Positions 7,597 through 16,347 of a DNA stretch of 64,000 bases are shown here, in pieces. This stretch comes from Haloarchaeobius amylolyticus (lineage in GTDB: Archaea; Halobacteriota; Halobacteria; Halobacteriales; Natrialbaceae). How positions within the stretch are numbered: the stretch's first letter is position 1; the number at the start of each line of letters is the position of its first letter. The position numbers were made by a program, and so were the translations under genes. The notes below the pieces were generated by a model. That model did not search any database. It saw only the letters and a list, made by a program, of their open reading frames with translations, and was not told the DNA's origin. The stretch covers positions 1,674,001 through 1,738,000 of the forward strand of contig NZ_JANHDH010000001.1 in NCBI RefSeq assembly GCF_026616195.1, in the 5' to 3' direction.

Positions 7597-8661
7597 ATGC
7601 AGGCAGTCGTACTCGAGGCATTCAAGGAACCGCTCCAGGTGCAGGATGTCGACCGGCCCGAGGTGACACCGGAGGGCATCGTCGCCAGGGTCGACGGTTG
7701 TGGCGTCTGCCGGAGCGACTGGCATTGCTGGCAGGGGGACTGGGACTGGTTCGGCTACCGGCCGGACCCGCCCCACATCCTCGGCCACGAACCATGCGGA
7801 ACCGTCGTCGAGGTCGGCGAGGACGTCGAGTCCGTCGCCGAGGGCGACCGCATCGCCATCCCGTTCAACTTCGCGTGCGGGAAGTGCACCCTCTGTCGTA
7901 ACGGGCGAGAGAACATCTGCGAGAACCACGTCGGCCTCGGCTTCATGAACGAGGCACCGGGTGCCTTCGCCGAGGAGGTCCACGTCCCGAACGCGGACAT
8001 CAACGCCGTCCCGCTGCCGGACGGTATCGCCACCGACACCGCCGCCGGCATCGGCTGTCGGTTCATGACCTCCTACCACGCGATGGCCCACCAGGGCGAC
8101 GTCGGCGACGGCGAGTACGTCGTCGTCCACGGCTGTGGCGGCATCGGCCTCTCGGCCATCCACATCGCCGACGCGCTGGGGGCACACCCCATCGCGGTCG
8201 ACATCATGGACGAGAAACTGGAGAAGGCGAAGTCACTGGGGGCGGTGGCGACGGTCAACGCCGAGGCGACCGACCCGGTACAGGAGGTCCACGACATCAC
8301 CGACGGGGGCGCCGACGTCTCGGTCGACGCGCTCGGCATCGCGACCACCTGCCGGAACGCGGTCGACAGTCTCCGGAAGGGCGGCCGCCACGTGCAGGTC
8401 GGGCTGACCACCTCCGAGGAGGCCGGCGAGGTGGCGCTCCCGACCGACGAGTTCGTCGCCAAGGAGATCCAGTTCGTCGGTTCGCTCGGACTCCAGCCTT
8501 CGCGCTACCCGGAGATGCTCCGGATGATCGACAGCGGGAAGCTCGACCCGACCGAGCTGGTCGAGAAGACCATCGACATCCACCAGGTGCCCGACGAGCT
8601 CGCCGCGATGAGCGACTACGACACCATGGGCATCCCGGTCTGCAACGACTTCAGCGCCTGA
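7597..8661 (+). CDS. zinc-dependent alcohol dehydrogenase (MDR family)
   Basis: A 354-residue medium-chain dehydrogenase that oxidises alcohols or reduces aldehydes with NAD(P). Catalytic-zinc ligands are visible as C38 in GCGVCRSDWH and H64-E65 in LGHEP. A structural-zinc lobe has four Cys (C94, C97, C100, C108). The Rossmann loop is HGCGGIGLSAI, followed by AVDIMDEKLEKAK, where the Asp at the strand end suggests NAD rather than NADP. The ATG at 7597 gives the usual family N-terminus (MQAVVLEAFKEP). It is divergent from the agl23-like gene and followed by a GC hairpin; substrate unknown. Confidence 0.88.
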   Translation: MQAVVLEAFKEPLQVQDVDRPEVTPEGIVARVDGCGVCRSDWHCWQGDWDWFGYRPDPPHILGHEPCGTVVEVGEDVESVAEGDRIAIPFNFACGKCTLCRNGRENICENHVGLGFMNEAPGAFAEEVHVPNADINAVPLPDGIATDTAAGIGCRFMTSYHAMAHQGDVGDGEYVVVHGCGGIGLSAIHIADALGAHPIAVDIMDEKLEKAKSLGAVATVNAEATDPVQEVHDITDGGADVSVDALGIATTCRNAVDSLRKGGRHVQVGLTTSEEAGEVALPTDEFVAKEIQFVGSLGLQPSRYPEMLRMIDSGKLDPTELVEKTIDIHQVPDELAAMSDYDTMGIPVCNDFSA

Positions 8662-8674
8662 CCCGGCGCACCAC

Positions 8675-8690
8675 GCCGCCCCCGGGCGGC
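8675..8690. terminator. GC hairpin after the alcohol dehydrogenase
   Basis: GCCGCCC-CC-GGGCGGC, a perfect 7-bp inverted repeat starting 14 bases after the dehydrogenase stop codon. The 2-base gap means the loop would open part of the stem. It may mark the end of transcription; a T-tract is lacking. Confidence 0.35.
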
Positions 8691-8875
8691 ACCCGTTCTC
8701 ACCGCGTCGCAGCCACCCGACGACCGTCGAAACGATGCAACTTTTGCAGGGTTGAAACCGGGCAGCCGCCCGGAACGCACGTCGAAACCTCACGCGATAG
8801 CCCGCGAGAGGGGCCGCCGCGCCACTGCCCCCAGCGGGAGTAAACTCCTGGCCAGATTACTCGGGGTTCTACGGT

Positions 8876-8884
8876 GATTTAAGG
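8876..8884 (+). promoter_or_regulatory. TATA-like box of the thiolase gene
   Basis: GATTTAAGG is centred about 28 bases before the ATG at 8908, the position expected for a leaderless haloarchaeal transcript. Confidence 0.5.
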
Positions 8885-8907
8885 GGCAGGACCACGAGGT
8901 ACTCATC

Positions 8908-10053
8908 ATGGCAGCGAACACGCCCGTCATCGCGGCAGCGTACCGGACACCGCAGGGGAAGAAGGATGGGGTCTACTCGGAGATCCGCGGCGAGGACCTC
9001 GCCGTCCCCCTCATCGACGAGATCCTCGCGGACACCGGTCTCAGCGGCGAGGACGTCGACGACCTCATGTGGGGCTGCGCCCAGCAGCGCGGCCACCAGG
9101 ACAACAACGTCGCCCGCGTCATCGCCCTCATGTCCGAACTCGGCGAGACCGTCCCGGCGACCACCATCAACCGCTGGTGTGCTTCCTCGATGCAGTCCGT
9201 CATCTCCGCCAGCGACGCCGTCGCCGCGGGCAACCGCGACTGCGTCATCGCGGGCGGCTTCGAGCACATGACCAACGTGCCGATGGAGGGCGGGATGGAC
9301 GGTCGGAGCTTCCACCCCGACTTCCAGGACATGTACAACATGATCGAACTCCAGATGGGCATGACCGCCGAGAAGGTCGCCCGGGAGTACGACATCTCGC
9401 GCGAGGCCCAGGACCGCTACGCCGTCCAGAGCCACCAGCGCGCCGCGGCCGCCACCGAGGAGGGCCGCTTCGACGACGAGATCATCCCCATCGAGACGCC
9501 CGAGGGGACCGTCTCCGAGGACGAGGGCATCCGGCCCGGCACCGACTTCGAGACCCTCCAGGGCCTCCCGACCGTGTTCATGGAGGACGTGACCGCCGGG
9601 AACTCCAGCCAGATCTCCGACGGTGCAGCCGCGACGCTCGTCACCTCGAAGGAGTTCGCCGAGGAGCACGACCTCGAGATCCTCGCCGAGGTCGGCATGA
9701 ACAACGTCGCCGGCGTCGACCCGACCGTCATGGGCATCGGCCCGGTCCCGGCCACCCGCGGCCTGCTCGAGCGCAACGGCCGTGACATCGAGGACTACGA
9801 CCTCGTCGAACTGAACGAGGCGTTCGCCTCCCAGACCGTCTACGCCCGCGACGAACTCGGCATCGACAACGACATCTTCAACGTCAACGGCGGCGCCATC
9901 GCCATCGGCCACCCGCTGGGTGCCTCCGGCGCCCGCCTGCCCGTGACGCTCATCCACGAGCTCAGAAAGCGCGGCGGCGGCCGCGGGCTGGCGACGCTGT
10001 GTGTCGGCTTCGGTCAGGGTGCCGCCATCGAGTTCGAAGTCGAAGGCGAGTAA
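8908..10053 (+). CDS. thiolase (acetyl-CoA C-acyltransferase)
   Basis: A 381-residue thiolase, the usual family length, that cleaves 3-ketoacyl-CoA or condenses acetyl-CoA. Active-site residues are all present: nucleophile C91 in NRWCASSMQ, the NEAFA motif, the His in [14 protein letters not shown], and the second Cys in CVGFGQGAA. The Phe in that last motif is less usual than the Gly of CxGGGxG. A single gene with its own TATA-like box; the two acyl-CoA synthetases 6-10 kb away could act in the same fatty-acid pathway. Degradative or biosynthetic direction cannot be told from sequence. Confidence 0.9.
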   Translation: MAANTPVIAAAYRTPQGKKDGVYSEIRGEDLAVPLIDEILADTGLSGEDVDDLMWGCAQQRGHQDNNVARVIALMSELGETVPATTINRWCASSMQSVISASDAVAAGNRDCVIAGGFEHMTNVPMEGGMDGRSFHPDFQDMYNMIELQMGMTAEKVAREYDISREAQDRYAVQSHQRAAAATEEGRFDDEIIPIETPEGTVSEDEGIRPGTDFETLQGLPTVFMEDVTAGNSSQISDGAAATLVTSKEFAEEHDLEILAEVGMNNVAGVDPTVMGIGPVPATRGLLERNGRDIEDYDLVELNEAFASQTVYARDELGIDNDIFNVNGGAIAIGHPLGASGARLPVTLIHELRKRGGGRGLATLCVGFGQGAAIEFEVEGE

Positions 10054-10732
10054 GGGCGTTCGCGGTCACTTCTCTTCCCAGCATTTGCGAGCGACGAGTG
10101 AGTTCAGTGCGGAGACAGTTCCCGGCGAATCGTGTCTGTTCCCGTGACAATCACGTTCCCTGATGTGTCCGTGGTCCGTCCCTGGCTGCGAGATGGCTTC
10201 CCAGCGATGGATTCGGTGAAGAGGCGCGAAATAGTCAGATAACAGACTGGACGAGGGCCTGATTGGTCTGTGATTGCGCACGAACGAGGAGGGGCCGCAA
10301 AACGCCTTCCAGGCCGCTCTGAAGACCGTCTTCCACACTTCCAGAAAGTCGAAGATTGCAGGGTGTGCGCCCCGCAGACACGATTGGCAAAGAACAGGAT
10401 GGTGGGCAGATAGCTCACCCCTGTAACTGGTCCTGTTTCCGCACCTGTCGGTGATAGCGCACCAGCAGACAGCCGACTGACGTATCTGCGGGCTGTTCCG
10501 ACGGATGCGAGTAATCACGCGGGCGGACCGTTTCGGCCGGGGCCAACGTCTCGTTAGATGTGGACGAGGTTCCGAGAGGTCCACCTCCAGCGTCGGTGAC
10601 AGGACCGGCGAAACCGATAGCCTGCGTCGACCTCCCCCGGCGACCGTTCAGGAGAACGTGTCAGCCACGGACTGTGTTAGTTTGTGACACACACCCATAC
10701 ACCTTAGGTTCGTCCGTCCCGTTGGTACAGGC
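10054..10732. other. 680-base stretch of atypical composition, no gene assigned
   Basis: This gap is visibly richer in A and T than its neighbours between about 10070 and 10700. The longest open frame, on the minus strand, encodes a basic Cys/Arg/Ser-rich sequence unlike haloarchaeal proteins. Small inverted repeats occur (GAAGAC-C-GTCTTC at 10321-10333). The last 40 bases hold a TATA-like CCTTAGG about 27 bases before the next gene. It may be a decayed gene or mobile-element remnant, or carry an unrecognised RNA; I see no clear transposase or RNA signature. Confidence 0.5.
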
Positions 10733-11206
10733 ATGACCGGGGAATTTCCGACCGGGACTCGGCTGGAGCTCTGGCTCCGGCCGTCGTGCGAATGGATGTG
10801 CAGACACGAGAAGGGCCTCGTCGAGTGTACGAAGGGACTCGCGGACGCTGGCGTCGTCGACGAGGTCCAGGTAGAGCAGTGGGGCAAGTACGCGCCCATC
10901 GACCCCGCAGACGCCAGTACCGAGTCCGAGCGAAAGGCGAGCGAGCGACTCGCCGAGTACCGCGAGTGGGCCCGGGACGCGGACGTCGAACTCCACGCGT
11001 TCTCGCGGACCGCCGTGCTCACCCGGGGTGGTGACCCGGTGACGATGCAGGTGCTCCCGCTCGTCGCGCTGGCGTCGTACGACGCCGACGGGGAGTTGCT
11101 GTGGGTCGTCCCCCACGGACAGGGGTCGGCCGCGGTCAGCGTCACCGAACGGCTGGACGAGCTCGAAGCACTCGCGTCCGAGGACCGCGTGCTGGTCGCG
11201 GACTGA
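10733..11206 (+). CDS. conserved haloarchaeal protein, possibly HTH-domain related
   Basis: A 157-residue acidic protein (RLELWLRPSCEWMCRHEKGL...). The opening, a beta strand followed by a helix and then VVDEVQVEQWGKYAPID, resembles a haloarchaeal family often labelled HTH domain-containing protein, but I cannot confirm it. Two Cys near the N-terminus (C19, C23) and one at C32 could bind a metal. A leaderless promoter box lies about 27 bases before the ATG. Followed 83 bases later by the ABC ATPase. Confidence 0.6.
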   Translation: MTGEFPTGTRLELWLRPSCEWMCRHEKGLVECTKGLADAGVVDEVQVEQWGKYAPIDPADASTESERKASERLAEYREWARDADVELHAFSRTAVLTRGGDPVTMQVLPLVALASYDADGELLWVVPHGQGSAAVSVTERLDELEALASEDRVLVAD

Positions 11207-11289
11207 GACGCGGCCACGGACAGACGACCGGCCACCTTTTCGAACCGATTCCGCGAAGTTTCTTGACACCGCCGGGTGAATCCGGGCGT

Positions 11290-12045
11290 ATGGCAGTCCC
11301 CGCCATCGAGACCGACGGGCTCACCAAGCGCTACGACGGGGAGACCGCCGTCGCCGACCTCGACCTCTCCATCGAGGCCGGGGCGGTGTACGGGTTCCTC
11401 GGCCCGAACGGCGCGGGCAAGACGACGACCATGCGGATGCTGACGACGCTCATCCGGCCGACCGCGGGCACCGCCCGGGTCGCCGGCACGCCCGTCACCG
11501 ACCGCGACGCCGTCACGCCCGACATCGGCTACCTCCCCGAGGAACCGCCGCTGTACGACGAGTTGACCGGCCGCGAGCAGTTGCACTACATGGCCGGCCT
11601 GCGGGACATCCCCGACGACGAGGCCGCAGAGCGCATCGACTCTCTGCTCCACCGGTTCGACCTCCACGAGGACGCGAACAAGCGCATCTCCGCCTACTCG
11701 AAGGGGATGCGCCAGAAGACCGGCGTCATCCAGGCCGTGCTCCACCGGCCCGACGTGGTGTTCCTCGACGAACCAACCTCGGGGCTGGACCCCCGCGCCG
11801 CCCGGACGATGCGCGACACCATCGCCGACCTCGCCGACCAGCGCATGACCGTCTTCCTCTCGACGCACATCCTCCCCGTGGTCGACGAACTCGCCGATAC
11901 GATCGGCGTCCTCCACGACGGCCGCCTCGTCGCCGAGGGCGCGCCCGAGGAGCTGAAACGCCGCGCCGAGTCGGGCGAAGGCCGGAGCCTCGAAGAGGTG
12001 TTCCTCGAGGTCACCACCGAGGTCGAGGAGACGCCGGCGGACTGA
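11290..12045 (+). CDS. ABC transporter ATP-binding protein, no adjacent permease
   Basis: A 251-residue ABC ATPase of the drug/antibiotic or Na+ export (CcmA/DrrA-like) type. Walker A is GPNGAGKTTT, the Q-loop region reads IGYLPEEPPLYDELT, the signature is YSKGMRQK (Lys replaces the second Gly of the usual SGG), and Walker B is VVFLDEPTSGLDP. Such proteins normally work with a membrane permease encoded next door. Here the next gene is on the opposite strand and unrelated, so the permease must be elsewhere or the ATPase has another partner. Confidence 0.88.
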   Translation: MAVPAIETDGLTKRYDGETAVADLDLSIEAGAVYGFLGPNGAGKTTTMRMLTTLIRPTAGTARVAGTPVTDRDAVTPDIGYLPEEPPLYDELTGREQLHYMAGLRDIPDDEAAERIDSLLHRFDLHEDANKRISAYSKGMRQKTGVIQAVLHRPDVVFLDEPTSGLDPRAARTMRDTIADLADQRMTVFLSTHILPVVDELADTIGVLHDGRLVAEGAPEELKRRAESGEGRSLEEVFLEVTTEVEETPAD

Positions 12046-12051
12046 CCCGTC

Positions 12052-12582
12052 TCAGAACTCCACGCGCGAGCAGATGCGCGTCTCGCCGTCGTTCGACTCC
12101 AGGTGGGCGATGTCCTCGACGCGCATCTCCCAGTCGAACGACCGCTCGGACAGGTACGACACCACGTCGCCGACCAGTTCCGCGTCGAGGCTGTAGTACG
12201 CCAGCGTGATGTGCGGGAACCACCGGTCGGGGTGGTAGTAGTGGTCGGCGTGGTCGGCGAAGTCGGTGAGACTCGTCCAGACGCGGTCGTGCAACGCGGC
12301 CAGTTTCGGCGACCGCGCCAGTGGGAGGTAGACGACCGGCGCGGCCGTGAACACGCCGATACCGCCGGTGTGGACGGTGAAGGGGTCGACCTCCGGGGTC
12401 ACCGAGTGCAGGCGCGACTCGACGGTCGTCTTGTCGTACCGCTCCGCGACGTGGTAGGAGATGTGCGGCGGCGGCAGTTCGCCGGCGGGGTCGATGCCGA
12501 ACTCGGCGTGCAACTCGTCCCAGATGTCGAGGACGCGCTGGTGGTGGTCGTCCGGCAGCGTGGAGATGACCGCGGAGTTCAT
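12052..12582 (-). CDS. 2'-5' RNA ligase / cyclic phosphodiesterase superfamily protein
   Basis: A 176-residue 2H phosphoesterase-like protein. The two H-x-S/T motifs that define the superfamily are present and about 85-90 residues apart: PPHISYHV and FPHITLAYY. Members act on 2',3'-cyclic phosphates or 2'-5' RNA linkages. Its ATG follows the TAG stop of the aldehyde ferredoxin oxidoreductase gene with no base between, so translation is almost certainly coupled. The reason for pairing it with a tungstoenzyme is not evident. Confidence 0.75.
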   Translation of the reverse strand: MNSAVISTLPDDHHQRVLDIWDELHAEFGIDPAGELPPPHISYHVAERYDKTTVESRLHSVTPEVDPFTVHTGGIGVFTAAPVVYLPLARSPKLAALHDRVWTSLTDFADHADHYYHPDRWFPHITLAYYSLDAELVGDVVSYLSERSFDWEMRVEDIAHLESNDGETRICSRVEF

Positions 12583-14262
12583 CTAGTCGTCCGCGGGGGT
12601 GTGCCCGGCGACGTGGTCGTCGGGGACGGTGCCGTCGTCGTTCCAGCCGCGGGCCTCGTAGTACTCCGAGAGCGCGGTGTCGAAGTCGGGCAGGTCGTAC
12701 GGCAGGGTGTCGTCCTCGCGGTCGAAGCCGCGCTGGTTGTTGAAGTGCCGTTCCAGTTCGACGATGCGGGCACCGATGGCGAGCAGGTCGTCGTAGTCCG
12801 CCGCCAGCAGTGCCGCGAGCGTCTCGTCGTCGACGAAGTCACGCGAGAACTTGCAGATGACGGCGGAGTCGAGCACCGCGTTGTGGTTCTCCTTCTCGGC
12901 GACCTTCGGGCCCTTGCCCTCCAGCCCCTCCTTCGGAAGCGCCTGGTCCTTGCCGACGAGGGGGTACTCCAGCGCGTAGAACTCCGCGTACATGTGGTCG
13001 GCGCCGCGGTTCGACGTGGCGAACGCGAGCCCCTGCCCGTTCAGGGTGCGACCGTCGTGCGCGGAGAACTCCATCCCCTTGACCGACCAGTTCTCGACGC
13101 CCAGCTCCTCGTGACAGCGCGCGACCCCCTCCGCGAGCGTGTCGCCGATGCCCTCGCGCATCGCTATCTTCTCGACCGTCTCGTGGACCAGCTCGGCGTT
13201 CCCGAACTCGTTCTCGCTGGCGAGGTACGCCGAGACCACGTCGCCACAGGAGATGGTGTCCATCCCGTACTCGTCACACAGCTCGTTCGACTGCATCACG
13301 TCGACCACGTCGTCGATGCCCGCGTTCGAGCCGAACGCCATCACGGTCTCGTACTCGGGCCCCTCGGTCTCCAGCCCGGACTCCTCGTCCTTCGTCGGGA
13401 GCTTGCAGGCGAACGCACAGGCCGAACAGGTGCCCTTCTTGTACTTCTTCTCCTCGACGGCGTCGCCGCCGATGCCGTCGGCCCCCTCGAACGAGAGTTC
13501 GGAGAAGTACCGCGTCGGCAGTGCCTCGACGTGGTTCGCGTAGGAGGTGACGCTGGTCGTCCCCTGCCGGCGCATGATGTGGTCGCTGGTCGCGGCCTCG
13601 CGGTGGACGTCCATCTGCACGTCCGGGATGGTCACCTCGGGCGAGGCGTCCCCGCCGAAGGTGATTGCCTTCACGTGCTTCGACCCGAGGACGGCACCGA
13701 GGCCACCACGGCCGAAGGCACGCGTCTCCGTCGTCATGATGGACGCAAAGCGCACCAGGTTCTCGCCGGCCGGACCGATGCAGGCGATCTGGTCCTCCTC
13801 GAGGTCGTGGGTGTCTTGCATGTACGCCGAGACCTCGGAGGTCGTCGCGCCTTCGAGGCTCGAGACCTCCTCGAACTCGACGCCCTCGTCGGTCACGTGG
13901 ATGGCCAGCAACTCGTCGCTCTGGCCTGTCACCTCGACCGCGGCGTAGCCGGCCCCGGCGAAGTTCCGGGACATGAAGCCACCCGCGTTCGAAGAGAGCA
14001 ACCCGCCGGTCAGCGGCGAGACGCCGGTACAGCTCATCCGGCCGGTGAACGACATCTGGGACAGCTGCATCGGCCCCGTCGCGAAGAACAGCGAGTTCTC
14101 CGGGGCGAACGGGTCCACGTCGAACGGGACGCGGTCGTGGGCGAGTTTCGTCCCCACCCCCCGGCCGCCGATGAAGGATTCGAGGACGTCGTCGACGTCG
14201 GTCGTCCGCGTCTCGCGGGTACCGACGTCGACCGTGAGCAGTGGACCGACTGCGTGGTTCAT
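12583..14262 (-). CDS. aor: aldehyde:ferredoxin oxidoreductase family tungstoenzyme
   Basis: A 559-residue AOR-family enzyme that oxidises aldehydes to acids with ferredoxin, using a tungsten (or molybdenum) pterin and a 4Fe-4S cluster. The N-terminal domain has ESFIGGRGVG and the ATGPM/FTGRMSCTGVSPLTGG segment expected for pterin binding. Cluster cysteines are in CSACAFACK with a fourth in VICKF near residue 475. A TATA-like GTTTATCGG lies about 30 bases upstream of the ATG. It is slightly shorter than the classical ~605-residue enzymes. It is the first gene of a two-gene unit with the 2H phosphoesterase. Confidence 0.9.
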   Translation of the reverse strand: MNHAVGPLLTVDVGTRETRTTDVDDVLESFIGGRGVGTKLAHDRVPFDVDPFAPENSLFFATGPMQLSQMSFTGRMSCTGVSPLTGGLLSSNAGGFMSRNFAGAGYAAVEVTGQSDELLAIHVTDEGVEFEEVSSLEGATTSEVSAYMQDTHDLEEDQIACIGPAGENLVRFASIMTTETRAFGRGGLGAVLGSKHVKAITFGGDASPEVTIPDVQMDVHREAATSDHIMRRQGTTSVTSYANHVEALPTRYFSELSFEGADGIGGDAVEEKKYKKGTCSACAFACKLPTKDEESGLETEGPEYETVMAFGSNAGIDDVVDVMQSNELCDEYGMDTISCGDVVSAYLASENEFGNAELVHETVEKIAMREGIGDTLAEGVARCHEELGVENWSVKGMEFSAHDGRTLNGQGLAFATSNRGADHMYAEFYALEYPLVGKDQALPKEGLEGKGPKVAEKENHNAVLDSAVICKFSRDFVDDETLAALLAADYDDLLAIGARIVELERHFNNQRGFDREDDTLPYDLPDFDTALSEYYEARGWNDDGTVPDDHVAGHTPADD

Positions 14263-14356
14263 GTTCCCAGATTACGGGCTACTCCCGATAAACGTTGTTG
14301 CAGAACCCGCCAGCAGGCGCGACGTCTGACGCCGGAGTGAAAGTGGAGAGAACGGA

Positions 14357-16258
14357 TCAGCCGCTCGGGTTACAGAGGTCCATCGCCTCGCGGACGCCCT
14401 CGCGGCGACCCAGCAGGGTGATGCGGTCACCATCCTGCAGCGTGAAGTCCGCGTCGGGGACCTGCGTCTCCCCGTTGCGACTGACCAGCGCGATGAGACA
14501 GCCCTCCGGCAGTTCCGGGCCGATCTCGCGGACGGTCCGCCCGACGAACTGGTCGGAGGTGATCTGGATCTCCTGGACGTCACCGGTGCGCCCGATGTGG
14601 GTCATCCAGTTCGCGAGCGCGGGGCGTTCGATCTCGTTGTCGATGGCCCACGCGGTCGCCATCGCCGAGGAGATGGTCCGCACGCCGAGGTCCTCGAAGG
14701 CCTCGACGTTGTCCGGGTTGTTCGCCCGGGCGATGATGGTGTCGATGTCGAACTTGCTGTTGGCGAGCTGTGCCGCGAGGAGGTTCGCGTCGTCGTCACC
14801 GGTGGCTGCCACGAGGATCTTCGCGTTGCCGGCACCCGCCGAACGTAACACGTCCGTGTCGGTGCCGTCGCCCATGTGGACCGTGTAGCCGGCCTCACGA
14901 GCGATTTCGACGATCTCGGGGTCCTTCTCGATGATGACGACGTTCTCCCCTCGGTCGTCGAGGCGGGCGGCGAGCTGTCGGCCCACCTTGCCGCCTCCGA
15001 TCACGAGTACACGCATTGGAATCACGTCGAGTGCTTCTGCTATCTGTCTGGCGAGTCCGGCCTCGAAGACGACCGTCATCAGGATGACGAGGAAGACGGT
15101 GCCGACGAGCACGTTGGCACCGGCCTCGTTGTAGATGGGCGAGTCGACGTTCGAGAGTTCGAGCGCGAACAGGGTCGCGACCGACGCCGGGATGATACCG
15201 CGGGGGCCGACCAGGCTGATGAACCAGCGTTCCGCCGAGGTGAACCGGTCCCCGGTCGTGCTGAGGAAGACGAGCGCCGGTCGGAGCACGAGCGCGACGA
15301 CCAGCACCAGCGCGATGCCCTGCCAGCCGAGGTCGAGCAGTTTCTCGAACTCGAGCAACGCGGCGAGGGCGATGAAGACGAACGAGAGCACCAGCAGCGT
15401 CACGTCGCCCTTGAACGACTCTATCTGCTCCTCGTAGGGCAGGTCGGCGTTGCCGAGGAGGATGCCGGCGGTCGCCGTCGCCGCGACGCCCGCCTCGGAG
15501 TAGATGCTGTTCGCGACCGCGAACGCGACGACAGCCCCCGCCAGGGTGAGCAGTCGCGCGTTCTGTGGGGCGTTGTCCGGCGAGAGGTCGACGTGCCGGA
15601 GCAGGTACCAGACCACCCCCGCGACGATGAGCCCGACGAGCACGCCGGTCCCGAGTCGCTCGGCGAACAGCCGGACGTACTCGGAGACGCCCGGTTCCTG
15701 CACCCGGAACGTCTCGAAGATGACGACCGCGAGGATGGCCGCGGTCACGTCGTTGACGATACCCTCGGTCTCGAGGACCGCCTCGACGCGGTCGCGCACC
15801 GCGACCACCTCGAGGATGGGCGTGACGACCGTCGGCCCGGTCGCGACCAGCAGTGACCCGACGAGGAACGAGATGCCCCACGACGCGTCGAGCAGGTAGT
15901 GGACGGAGATGGCCGTGCCGACGAACGAGATGGCCGCGCCGAGGGTGACGAGCCGGAACGTCGCCGACGGCGCCTCGCCGAGCTTGTCGAGTTTGAGGTG
16001 GAACGCGCCCTCGAAGACGATGATGGCGACCGCGAAGCCGACGATGGCCGACAGGGGGGTCGGCCCACCGAACGTCTCTAACTCGACCAGTCCCAGCACC
16101 TCCGGGCCGACGAGGATGCCGGTGATGATGAGGAACAGGACGCTCGGCACGCGGAACCGGTCGCCGAGGACCTGGGCGACGACGCCCAGTGCGAGAATCA
16201 GTGCGACGAGTGCGAGCAGGCTGCTGCTCCCGCCTGCAGCCGCTGCAAGGGCTACCAC
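14357..16258 (-). CDS. Na+/H+ antiporter (CPA1/NhaP type) with TrkA-N and TrkA-C domains
   Basis: A 633-residue protein in three parts. Residues 10-395 hold about 12 membrane helices with CPA-type motifs (VATGPTVVTP, EGIVNDVTAA with the conserved Asp, LVGPRGIIPAS). Residues about 400-515 are a TrkA-N/RCK nucleotide-binding domain (LVIGGGKVGRQLAARL, acidic strand end VVIIEKD). The last ~80 residues form a TrkA-C domain. It probably exchanges Na+ for H+ under control of a bound nucleotide, which suits a salt-in halophile. The start used is a GTG. It is a single gene. Confidence 0.88.
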   Translation of the reverse strand: MVALAAAAGGSSSLLALVALILALGVVAQVLGDRFRVPSVLFLIITGILVGPEVLGLVELETFGGPTPLSAIVGFAVAIIVFEGAFHLKLDKLGEAPSATFRLVTLGAAISFVGTAISVHYLLDASWGISFLVGSLLVATGPTVVTPILEVVAVRDRVEAVLETEGIVNDVTAAILAVVIFETFRVQEPGVSEYVRLFAERLGTGVLVGLIVAGVVWYLLRHVDLSPDNAPQNARLLTLAGAVVAFAVANSIYSEAGVAATATAGILLGNADLPYEEQIESFKGDVTLLVLSFVFIALAALLEFEKLLDLGWQGIALVLVVALVLRPALVFLSTTGDRFTSAERWFISLVGPRGIIPASVATLFALELSNVDSPIYNEAGANVLVGTVFLVILMTVVFEAGLARQIAEALDVIPMRVLVIGGGKVGRQLAARLDDRGENVVIIEKDPEIVEIAREAGYTVHMGDGTDTDVLRSAGAGNAKILVAATGDDDANLLAAQLANSKFDIDTIIARANNPDNVEAFEDLGVRTISSAMATAWAIDNEIERPALANWMTHIGRTGDVQEIQITSDQFVGRTVREIGPELPEGCLIALVSRNGETQVPDADFTLQDGDRITLLGRREGVREAMDLCNPSG

Positions 16259-16347
16259 GACACGTCACCTCGGGTGTCCGCCATGTGGACGGGACGAAGA
16301 ACGCCTGTAGTATAAACGACCCGTTTGCGGTCGGTCGGTTCCGCCAG

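Noticed and set aside
10066-10584. 172-codon minus-strand frame in the atypical region
   Set aside because: The product is basic and rich in Arg, Ser and Cys, unlike the acidic proteome, and has no recognisable motif or promoter.
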